Source: Sisyra terminalis (Eukaryota; Arthropoda; Insecta; Neuroptera; Sisyridae). Taken from it: a DNA stretch of 64,000 nucleotides. Positions 34,321 to 44,515 of the stretch are shown here, in pieces. The DNA lies in the NCBI GenBank assembly GCA_958496175.1, contig OY292276.1:57487080-57551079 (forward strand), in the 5' to 3' direction. The notes below the pieces were generated by a model that saw only the letters and a program-made list of their open reading frames with translations, searched no databases and was not told the DNA's origin. Position numbers and translations under genes: made by a program. Within the stretch, counting starts at the first letter, position 1. Each line of letters begins with the position of its first letter.

Positions 34321-36752
34321 TTTTGTTGTTTTTTGGTCCTTTTTGGTTCTAGCAAAAAAAATTATTGCTTGCCAATTTTTTGCGTTAAAAGCTTTTGAAA
34401 GAAAAAGCTCTATTTAGGTATTTCTCAAATAGTGAAATTTCGAAACAAAATTCACCATTAATTGAAGATTTTTGTGGTTTGAGAGCTTCAAAAATAAAAA
34501 CTTAATCACTTGCATATTTTATCCAAAAACGCCATTGAAATGAAGAGCTTTATTTGGGCATTAAAATTATGAAATTTATATAAGAAAGCCAAAGATATCA
34601 TAAATGCAAACGTTAAGCTCTTTTTTCAGAACTCAAGCAACAAAAAACATCAATTAATAGCGCTAAGAAATCAAAATATTAATCATTACAAGAAAGCTCC
34701 TAATGTCAAGTAAGCACAAGGGATTATTCTTGTAATTAATTGGTTGAAAAGAAAATCTGAATGCTTGTGCTTTTCAAGGAATTAATTACGACTCATTTAT
34801 TTGTGATTTTTAAACATTTTTTATTACATTTTCCTTCTTATTACTACCAAAATAATTTAATTAAGTCGCAACGAAAGCTTTTTATGTTATTAAAAAAAAT
34901 GTCTTTACTCCATACATAAAAAGGTATTATACAAATTTTTACTTGAAATTTTTCCGTTCTTATTAATTAAATCAATGAAATTTTAATTAAAAAAAAACTT
35001 ATTAAAAATGTAATGTGCTTAATGAAAAGGTGAATTATTTCTTCCGATGATTAACTCTCCAGAGCTTTCAATTGAAACTCCCATATTTTGATATGTAAAA
35101 TTAATATTTCCTGTTTTTTGTTTTTTAAATAATATCGATGGGATTAAGTTTTTGTGTAACTTGAGACCAAAGGGGTTGAAAACCGAAAACCGGATTCATT
35201 AATTGGAGTAGAATGAGGAAAAAACTCATTAAATTTTTATTTTATTTTTTTTTTGTTGATATCAAGGAAATTTCGCTTTTTTTATTATTATTTAGATTTT
35301 TTATTTATATATTCACCGGATTTACGCCTTTTTAATATTGATGAAAGTGAAGAGATGGAACAAATGGGGACTGAAACGTAGGTACAATGATGGGACTAGA
35401 ATTTAAAATTGGATTTGAGTAAGTGGAAAGGATTTATTGAACGATTGAATGAGTTATGTCGAATATTTTGTTGGTAAAAATGAAAAAAACAATAATAATA
35501 AAGGATTGGATTTAAATATAGATTGGTGGTTAAATAAAAAGATATTTAAATTTACAAAGATATTTAAATGTGAAGACTGAAAAACTTAATTGTTGAAGAC
35601 TTTGTTGGGCCTCTTTTTCATGATAAAATATAGCCAAAATGTTCCTTCTATTATTTTTTGTTCCCATCTTTACTTTAAATGTTGCATAAGTTGCAGAAAT
35701 TGAAAAATCATTTTTTTTTTTGCTTATAAAAAATTGAGATATACTTTTCGCATGGACACGTTCAAGATGGTGTTTGGAACTTTAAAATGAATAATATTTA
35801 TTGGATTTATGAAAGCATTTTCCACTGCTCCTGAAAATGTAGTGCCGAAAATGCGTTTATTCTTTTTTAATTTTTTGGGATTTCAAGAGTTTCTAGTACC
35901 TCAATTATTTAGTTCGAGGGACTAAAATTTCCCTAAAATCAGGATCAGTTATTAAAGAATATATAAAATCAACAATTGAGCAAAAGGATCTTTTCTAAAA
36001 GTTTATACTTATGGATGTTTTAATAATGTGTTTATTGCTAGATATTATTTTGAAAATTGAAGATATTAATGCCTATAATTAATTCTTTTTATTTCAATTT
36101 TTTTCTTTTCAAGCATACTATTAATTTCAAACTATGAGGCTTACGAAAGCTAATTGTTACCAACTTTTATTGATATCAATTTATTAAGAAACAAACTTTA
36201 AATATGCAGAAAATGGAATATTTTGTTTAGGTAAACATCGTTTTGCATTGGATAGATTTAAATTGATTCCATATTATGTTAATTGGTACTGACGTGGAAT
36301 ATTCCTCTTGTGGAATAAAGTAACTACCCTACTGATTTTATCTTCAATTTTGATGAAACAGGCTTTTATTGAAAGAAATTGCCATCGAGGACGTTAATTT
36401 TCGAGAAGAAATTAGTGCTCCTGGATTTAAAGTGGCCAAAAATATCCACTGTTCTTTTGGGATCAATCTTTCTAGTTCCTTAAAACTAAATCCAATGTAT
36501 CATTCCCTGAATCCACCGATCTTTAACCATCTTGACAAAACCTCCCTGCCATTTTTTCTAGGGGTTGAATAAAAAGGGTTGAGAAAAGAGTTGATAAAAA
36601 GACTGGTAACAAAATTATTTTTGTTCTACAGTACTTAAATTTTGGGAACGAATTAACCTTACAAAGAAAGCCTTCTATTAGACAATGCTCTAGAGTTTCC
36701 GGAAAATCTTGATACCTTAAACATAGAATTGGATGTCAAGGTAATTTACATA
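34321..36752. other. unassigned sequence
   Basis: AT-rich DNA with no recognisable gene or element. A 67-codon frame at 36369-36572 has no motif I know and no neighbouring exon-like frame. Confidence 0.35.
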
Positions 36753-36760
36753 CTCTATGG

Positions 36761-36979
36761 CAGCGGTTCCTAACATTTTTCAGCAGCGGACCCCCAAGAA
36801 AATCAAGCATAATGCCAAGGATCCCTGAGTGGAAAAAAAGTGCAATTTTCAGACAATATTATACTTTAGTATTCCTTCATTAAATTTATAAAACAAAATT
36901 TTTCAAATGGGATCACGGACCTCCAAACATAGGCTCGCGGACCCCCAGGGGTCCGCGGACCACAGGTTAGGAAACAATA
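36761..36979. mobile_element. hAT-type MITE with 8-bp target duplication
   Basis: The 219-base element begins cagcggttcctaac, and its right end reversed reads tattgtttcctaac. The flanks are ctctatgg (36753-36760) and ctctaggg (36980-36987), a 7-of-8 match, as expected for hAT. Inside near the right end are gcggacccccaggggtccgc and ccacaggtt, a palindromic block usual in this class of insect MITE. Non-coding. Confidence 0.85.
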
Positions 36980-36987
36980 CTCTAGGG

Positions 36988-38097
36988 TATTAAGTAACCC
37001 TTGGTTCATGGTAATTTATAGCTATGAAACGAATTATTTGCATATAACATTAAGCAATGATTAAGGGGATATATACTTATTCCAACTTAACCTTGGAAGA
37101 TTATACGACTTTTTAAAAAGAATAACAAAGAATAGACTATTTGGGATGTTAAATTATTCTCAGAATTTGAACACGGAACTTACCCTTGTATCAACTATAA
37201 TAATTGTGTTCATTTTACGCTTTTTTTCAACACCGGTGTCTCTTGAATCCAAGTCCTGGGTTAAAAAGATGTTAACCATTTTTTTTGAAACAAGGATTTA
37301 TTGGTAAAAGTACCTAGTTTTTTAGTAAAAAAAAAATCCTTCGGGAAGACAAATGGATTTTTTTTCTCCATACACGATTACTAAAAATCATACTTTTTCA
37401 TTATCTCAATAGTTTCCTCTTCCCGCTTACTCCCAGTTGCTAGTCTCGTTTAATAATCAAAAAAAATAAAAACCATCTTTTTAACAGCTGGTAGTTTAGG
37501 AAAATCATAAGAAGTGCAAATATTACTATAAGTTTCTTAAGAAATACGTTGATATACCATATGCCACCTTTAATGTGATTCAAAACTTATCTAATGTATT
37601 CTTCTTCCCTCAAAAAATTTCCTTGGCATACAAATTTTAGATTGTATACTTTTAAATTTGCCAAATATTGTATTCAAAAATTAAAAATGATCGTTGAAAA
37701 TTGTGGTTTTGAAAAGGTTAATTTTTCGGGCAGGCAGTCTTTAATGATGCTTAAGTTGTGGGTGTATATTTTAGCCAATTTTTTTATGGTTATTGTTTAT
37801 TAAAGTGTAAGTAATGGAACATAACTTTCAAAACCTAGAAATCAATAAGTTTTTACAGAAAAATGTACTTACATTTTGTGATGAAAGAAATTTTGCATTT
37901 TGGTTTTGGTTGTTTTGGAGTTAGTTTCAAACCCAAGAAACGAAAGTGTCACTTACCTGAAAAAGAAAAATAAATTTTAATAAGAACTGTAAGCGAAAAA
38001 AAATAAAGTTCATAAACATTCGAGGATTCTAGAAATTGTTTTGAAGTTAATAATTTTACTAATATAAGTTGTTATTCACAAAAAAAAATTTTTTTCT
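36988..38097. other. unassigned sequence
   Basis: No recognisable gene or element. The upstream end of the RTE relic at 38098 is not visible here. Confidence 0.35.
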
Positions 38098-38660
38098 TTG
38101 CTGTATTGTCAATTTGATGTCTTTTATGGGATAAGCAACCGCATTATTATCCTAGAGAAGTCTTTACACTCTGGAGATCAAACTTTATCCCTTAAACTAC
38201 GTTTAAAAATGATCAAATACTATTTGTTCCCTATTGTCTTATATGGAATGGAAAGATGGTCTCTTACCCACAGGATAGGGAACGAAATTAACGTTCAAAA
38301 TGTGGATTTATCGCAGACTCATTAGGTCAGCCTGAGGAAATCACATTTGAAATAAAGAAGTACTAATATGACTAAAAACCAGAAAAGCTCTCATAATTTT
38401 CGTAAAGAAGAAAAAGTTTCTGTCGTAATATTAAATACCTCCTATTCTAGCTCTTCATTCATGGTCGAATTGAAGAAAGAAAAGCTCTGGGCAGGTGGTT
38501 TGGTAAAAACAGTTAAAGCTTTTTCCGCGCTGCGGTATATAAAATTTAAAAAAAAAAACAATGAAGATTGCCAATCTTCAACGTTGAAGAGGCACCAGAA
38601 GAAAAAGAATAATTGTCAATCTAAGCAAAGATCAGATGATAAATATTTTGAAATGATGAA
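38098..38660 (+). pseudogene. RTE-type reverse transcriptase C-terminal relic
   Basis: The frame reads LSLKLRLKMIKYYLFPIVLY, then YGMERWSLTHRI, and after a frameshift KMWIYRRLIRS and NKEVL. Later frames give IHGRIEERKALGRW and FFRAAVYKI, then KIANLQR. RTE-like LINEs of insects carry this order: LSLxLRxRxIKCYVxSxLLYGxExWTL, AFEMWxYRRxLRISW, xNxEVL, a GRxxGRR segment, and FRxAxxxxxxxxMIANLR. The reading frame shifts several times, and the long 112-codon frame at 38368 is only partly real. The reverse transcriptase core upstream is missing. Confidence 0.75.
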
Positions 38661-38799
38661 ATTATTTAAATGGTGCCAGTTGATCAAGTGGTTTTTAAAA
38701 AAATAGTCTTTTATTGCTATAAGAATTACTATTATTGTTATTGTTGCTATTGAATGTTAAAAATCTTTGTACTTATACAGCACTAATCTACTGGGACTA

Positions 38800-40142
38800 T
38801 AGACCAGGGTCGATAATTTTAAAAATGGTGAAAAGTGAAAAAAAATTATAGTAGAATGAAACCCATTAGAAAAGGTAGAGAATTTAACAAAAATGAAAGG
38901 AAAAATAAATTACTGGTGATCTGAGGTCGGGAAGGGGGAGGGGGTGAGTTTTTAAGGGTAAAAAACGGTTAATCTCGATTTTCGGGAAACTGCAAGTCCT
39001 ATGAAAAAAAGTTCAGTAGCAAAGTTGTAGGTAGTAAAAACATCTACAACTTTTGTATCGACACTTTTTTCACATAACCTCAAAATTTATGTGAAACATT
39101 CGCATAACCGAGCTTTTGGTTTTTTATTTTTAATTTTTGCAAAAAAACAAAAAAAAATATTTTTTTACGAAATTTGGTGAAAACTTACCTTTGTATGTTC
39201 CAAACATACAGTAATTTTTTTGATTTAAAATATTCATTTTTTCACCTTATTTTGACTTAATATCCAAAAAGCACCCTAATTTTCAATCGAAAATTCTCAC
39301 GTCAAAATATATGTTTTTTTTTAAAAAATTGGTGTGTTTTTTGTTTGTTGAAATCTCTACTTTCTGATGGTATGAAAAAAATATACACTATTATGGTAAA
39401 TGTACTCAGAAAATGCAAAATAAATAACGTCAAATAACAATAAATAACGTCTTCAGTAAAAAGTATTTAAATTCAATAGTACGATTTACATGTATATTTA
39501 TCTATTATGAGATTTTCTATGACATAAATGTAATGAGAATTTAATAAATCAAATTTATTACTGAAAAAAAAATTTCAGCAGTCACATTTTTCATACCATC
39601 AGAAAGTAGAGATTTCAACAAAAAAAAAAACATATATTTTGACGTGAGAATTTTCGATTGAAAATTATGGTGCTTTTTGGATATTAAGTCAAAATAAGGT
39701 GAAAAAATGAATATTTTAAATCAAAAAAATTACTGTATGTTTGGGACATACAAAGATAAGTTTTCACCAAATTTCGTAAGAAAATTTTTTTTTTTGTTTT
39801 TTTGCAAAAAATAAAAATAAAAAACCAAAAACCAAAAACTCGGTTATTCGAATGTTTCACATAAATTTTGAGGTTATGTGAAAAAAGTGTCGATACAAAA
39901 GTTGTAGATCTTTTTATTACCTACATTTTTGCTATTTAACTTTTTTTCATAGGACTTGCAGTTTTACCGGAAATCGAGATTAACCGTTTTTTACCCTTAA
40001 AAACTCACCCCCTCCCCCTTCCCGACCTCAGTTCGCCCGTAATTTATTTTTCCTTTCATTTTTGTTATAATCTCTACCTTTTCCAATCGGTTTCATCCTA
40101 CTATAATTTTTTTTGGTCTCAAAAATTATCGACCTTGGTCTA
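38800..40142. mobile_element. foldback element, about 570-bp arms
   Basis: The left arm (38800-39380) and right arm (39587-40142) are inverted copies. They share tagaccagggtcgataatt at the outer ends, a gaggtcgggaagggggaggg block, and ctctactttctgatggtatg at the inner ends. The loop of about 206 bases is AT-rich. The outer ends abut TA (ctaTAgacc and ggtcTActa), which would fit a Tc1/mariner-like origin. There is no transposase frame. A decayed relative follows directly at 40290. Confidence 0.8.
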
Positions 40143-40289
40143 CTAGTGCTTACATGTAATTGTCTATGGATTGAATGCACTTATTGCAACCCTATGCAGA
40201 TTGTGCAATTTATTTGAAAATAAAAAAAAAGAACTTTGTAAGTATTTACGAGTTTACAATTGACCAATGCAGAAGCCTTTGGAAATGCT

Positions 40290-41361
40290 AAAAAGTGGGA
40301 CAAAACTAAAGTAGGATGAAATCCATTGGAAAAGGAAGCGAATATAATAAAAATGAAAGAAAAAATAATTTACATAATTAAATAGTTAAGGCTCCATTTA
40401 TTCACGAATTACATTAAAAACAAAGTAGAAAATGCGACTTTACTAAAAAATGATATTGCTAGACAGAATTTATAGCTGTACCCGTGTACCTCTTGAGGAT
40501 ATTTTTTTAACCACAAAAGAAATGGTGGAACCCAGATTGTAAACTGATACCTTTTTTTTGTAAAACTAAAAAAATCTATATAATATTGAGAAAAAAAAAT
40601 CATTTTTCAGTTTTGAAGTTTTAATTTCCTTAACTAAGCAAAATAAAATTTGTTTTACTTTGTCCAGAGCCATCCAGAGCTATAAGATTCCCATCTTTAA
40701 ATCGTGGTGCCGGAAGAATCGTAGTTTTGCCAAATATTCCATTTTTGGGATATTTTGCCAGGGTTTTCTTTGTCTTATTGTCTTAGGGATATGTAATCCT
40801 GGAATTTTGCGAACAATATTTTGCGAAAGTTGATGAATGATATTTAAATTATATGCGTAGATGTCTATTTATTGCTATTTTAAGATAACTTAGATACCTG
40901 AGTTACCCATTTCTGTGAACATTTACCATAGTAATGTATATTTTTTTTATACCATCAGAAAATAGAGCTTTCAACGAACATAAAGCCTACCGACTTACAT
41001 AAGAAAGCAAATATTTTCGATTGAAAGTTGGGATGCTTTTTTACCAAAAAAATTTTACACCAAAAAAATTTTACTTTATCTAGATATAAAAAGTTAATTT
41101 TCCCCAAATATTGTACAAAAAAATTTTTTTTGTAAAAGTTAAAAATAACAATGGCAGCTATATTTTCTTTTTCATTTAGAAAACTTAAGTAGACGTATGC
41201 TGAAGTCTGATCACTGTTGAAAAGTTATGTGTTCAAGGATTCTAAAATGCTGAAGAAAGTTTCTAAAACTTTTGCTTACTTAAAACTAAAGATTTTGCGG
41301 TTAGCACAAAAAGGGTTAATAGTTCGGATTTGAACCGTGGTACGCCATTTGGTGACCCCTG
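40290..41361. repeat. decayed relative of the foldback family, hAT-like right end
   Basis: 40297-40400 (aaagtaggatgaaatccatt, tggaaaaggaagcgaat) resembles the outer arm of the element at 38800. 40945-41030 (accatcagaaaatagagctt, attttcgattgaaagttggg) resembles its inner right arm. The right side ends in ggtgacccctg (41351-41361), the reverse of a CAGGGGTCACC hAT end. The 8-mer gtctatgg follows it (41362) and also occurs at 40162-40169, but no left hAT terminus is seen at that point. Confidence 0.5.
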
Positions 41362-41369
41362 GTCTATGG

Positions 41370-42344
41370 AATTTGGATGATGATTACTTTGGCAAATAAA
41401 AAATAGCAAAAGTTGTATAAAATAAAAGCTTAGTTACATGAAAATATTAATTAATATTAGGAATAATATTAGAAGTCACATCCTCCCCTGCCGGACACTT
41501 TTTGCGATTTCAATCCTTCCGACACCCCTAAACTTAAACAAATGACTTAAATTCGTCAATAACGGTTGGATTAAAAAACAATAAATTTAGTCAATTTAAG
41601 TAAATTCAATAGAATAATTATATTTGGTTTCCACTCACACGTATGTATTTACAACTTTTATTCTCCGTTGGTCTATTATTAATGGTAGAGGGTAGAAACC
41701 ATACTAGGATCTAGCAATGGAGGATATGGTTTCTAATATTATTTCGAATAGAAAATAAAAAAAAGACCCTATACTTTTACGAAACTAAGCTTTTATTTTC
41801 TACATCTTTGCTACTTGTTACCTGCCAAAGTAATCACCATCCTAACTTCATAGTCGTTGATAATTTTAACTTTCATTGGGGACAAGTACAGAAAAATTTT
41901 CAACTTTTATAAAATAACGAAGGTCTGAACGTCGCGAAACTTTATTGTAACAATACTGTTAAAACTTTTTTATTATTAAAAGATTGGAAAATTTCAAGAA
42001 CTTTACTACAAATCTCAAAGAATTTAAAATGGAATTGTTGAAAATAAAGTTTTTCTCATTTGAAGAAAAATTCATCAGTGATTTATATCTGTAGTGATAT
42101 ATTTTTCTATTATTCTATAAATCAAAGTAAATTATCGATTACTTTAAAAAAAAATAATACGAAACTTTTGAGCAAAGATTCATTAAAATTTCAATGCAAA
42201 ACAAATTGTTTTACCTTCATTTTGATTATTAAAGCTCAATAGACTCGAAAAGCTTTTAAAAGAAATTTTATTTGAAACTTTATTTTATTTTATTTGAAAT
42301 AGTTATGATATAAACTACAAACTTCCCTAAAAATTAAGAAAAAT
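41370..42344. other. unassigned sequence
   Basis: No gene or element was recognised. The ggtctattattaatggtaga region (41670-41720) is not repeated elsewhere in the window. Confidence 0.35.
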
Positions 42345-42696
42345 AAATAAGAAAACAATTCAGGTTGTTTAAGATCGGTTTTTTTATTTAATATATTTAC
42401 TATTCAATTAGCTACGTTGCGTTACGTATCGTAACTTCATTAGGCTTCTAAAAAAAATTAAAATAATTACAAAATATGTATTATTTAATTTCAAATATTT
42501 TATATTACCTATATTATATATATATATATTATTATAGTTTTTAAATTTATGCATGATTGACATATTTTGTAATTATTTTAATTTTTGTTAGAAGCCTGAT
42601 GAAGTTACGATACGTAACGAAACGTAGCTAATTGAATAGTAAAAATATTAAATAAAAAAACCGATCTTAAACAACCTGAATTGTCTTCTTATTTAA
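42345..42696. mobile_element. inverted repeat with 136-bp arms, probably paired PLE termini
   Basis: The left arm (42345-42480) and right arm (42560-42696) are inverted copies around a 79-base loop with an (AT)n run. Each arm contains aagcctRatgaagttacgat, cagctaattgaatagt-like sequence and ccgatcttaaacaacctgaa. The right arm carries a hammerhead core. In the left arm, read on the minus strand, the same positions are mutated (CTAATGA, GCAAC). PLE terminal repeats often occur in inverted pairs and carry hammerheads, which suggests this origin, but no PLE protein is attached here. Confidence 0.7.
42596..42623 (+). ncRNA. hammerhead ribozyme core (PLE type)
   Basis: CTGATGA (42596-42602) is followed by one extra A, then a perfect 6-bp stem II (GTTACG 42604-42609, loop ATA, CGTAAC 42613-42618), GAAA (42619-42622) and CGTAGC. 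This is the conserved catalytic core of hammerhead ribozymes in the form seen in PLE termini (CTGATGAA, stem, GAAACGT). Stems I and III were not resolved, and the extra A between the core and stem II could matter, so activity is uncertain. Confidence 0.65.
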
Positions 42697-42699
42697 TAA

Positions 42700-43643
42700 A
42701 AAAGCTGAGGTCTGAATTTTATCATCTATTAAGAAAAATAAATTTACAAATTCACAAACAAAACTTGTCTCAGTTATAATTTATTAAGTCTGACGAAACT
42801 TAAACCGGATTTGACCCTTGGGCGATATATTTTGCGAACATTAACGTTATAAGATAGTGTCAGGGTTATTTTCTAATTACTAATTCACTCAAACTAATAG
42901 GATCTCAGAGCTTTAAATTCCATCCCCATAAATATTTCTCCCCCCACAAAAAAAAATCGTGTACCGAATAAATTATCAAGGTCAAAAAAAATGCATTGAC
43001 TGATACATCTCACTATTTTTTATAATGCCACCCCCATTTTCTCCACCCTTGCACTTAATGTACCGTCTCCATTTATTTGATTCAATAAATCATACCTATT
43101 AGAAAAACAAGCACGTAGTATCGTTGTTTCTTTCTCGCCCGTCTTAATCAAGGTGAATTTTTTTTGCCACCGCATTGAGGATAACGTGAAAAAAGAGCTT
43201 TTCAGACCTCTCGAGCTTTGTGTTGAATAAACAAAAAAAAAACCCTTCTCGTTATCTATTCATATCTAAAGCATCTTTTCATTTTCTTGGTGTGCCAACG
43301 AAATAAATCAAATTTTCCAAGCTTTTTCAAGCTTTTCCAAGTATTTAACGCAATTGTTTGTTTCGATTTACGTTGAATGATTTTTTTTTTTTTGGGGAAA
43401 CGTGTTTCAATAAATTAAGAGCTTTCTTTCGATTTAAAGTAATTTGAAGAAATATTTAATTATGCGTCAACAATTCAACGCTGATAAAATAAAAACAAAT
43501 ATAATTTGAGACCGGAAATTTCCGAAAAATAACCGGAAATTAACTAAGCATAGTTCAAAGGTTCTTGAATTTGCCTTGGGCAACATTTCCTTCATTTAAC
43601 AATAAGGGTTAGGTAGATACGTTAATGCTAATTTCAAAAACTT
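42700..43643. other. unassigned sequence
   Basis: No gene or element was recognised. Runs such as aagctttttcaagcttttcc near 43320 are part of the window-wide excess of AAGCTT-like words. Confidence 0.35.
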
Positions 43644-43647
43644 TTAA

Positions 43648-44511
43648 GGGGGTATTCTGGTCTAGAATTTTGAAAAAATCGATAATTTTTTTTGCATATT
43701 TTGAAAGTTTAAACATTCAAAAATATGATTTTAAAAGAATTTTTTAAAATTCGAATTATTTTCGAAGATACAGCCAATTTAAATAGTAAGGAAACTAGAA
43801 TTGACTGCTCTGAACTACGAGCTTCTGGTGCTTCAAAAGAAGGTAGATCAGCTCAATTAGCTGAAAAAACTTTTCAAGACCTGAATTATGAGAAGGAGGA
43901 AAGCCCAATGTATAGATCTGGGATCACCGATTGATGCAAAGTTAGTATTACATATTATTTTCAGAGTTATTCCATTAGAATTGATTCCTAAACTTTAAAC
44001 GCGTTTTTCTCGAAACTACTTTTTTTGAGGTGGTTGACATGATATTTCAAGTTCTACTGAACCGATTCCTTCGAAATTTGGTATATATCTTGTTTATACA
44101 ACTCTCCATCGCGTCTCCCATGGATTTTAAAAAATTTTGATTTTAAGTATTTTTAAAAAATTCGGAAAGGTCAAGAAAATCGGGTAAAAAAAGTTTTTTT
44201 TTTCAAGTCGACGCCATTTTGGTCAACGCGATAGCGACATCTTTATTAATGAAAAATTTGTTTGATTTTTTTGTTTTAGATCTCTACAAGGGTTGAAATC
44301 ATGTCAACCAGGACGCGCTGTTTTTTTTTTTGAAGCCCCCACTTCACCAACCTGTATCTCGGCGAATTTCGGTTTTTTTCCAATTATTTTTTTTTATATT
44401 CTCAAAATGTCAATGAAAAACATATAAAATTGATGGTAATTTTTTTTTTCATTTTTTTTATCTTGCTTGAAAAAATGCCTGAAATTCAGGCTTCTAGACT
44501 AGAACACCCCC
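43648..44511. mobile_element. TTAA-flanked DNA element (piggyBac-like target), non-autonomous
   Basis: The 864-base element lies between two TTAA sites (43644-43647 and 44512-44515). Its ends are inverted: gggggtattctggtctagaa at the left, and gggggtgttctagtctagaa when the right end is reversed. TTAA targets are typical of piggyBac. A 69-codon frame at 43725-43934 (with KEGRSAQLAEKTFQDLNYEK) is mostly polar and may be a leftover of the parent's coding region, but I do not recognise it. A short palindrome, cctgaaattcagg, lies near the right end. Confidence 0.7.
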
Positions 44512-44515
44512 TTAA

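Noticed and set aside
38368..38706. 112-codon frame as a single protein
   Set aside because: The RTE homology runs through several different frames here, so this open frame mixes real and out-of-frame segments.
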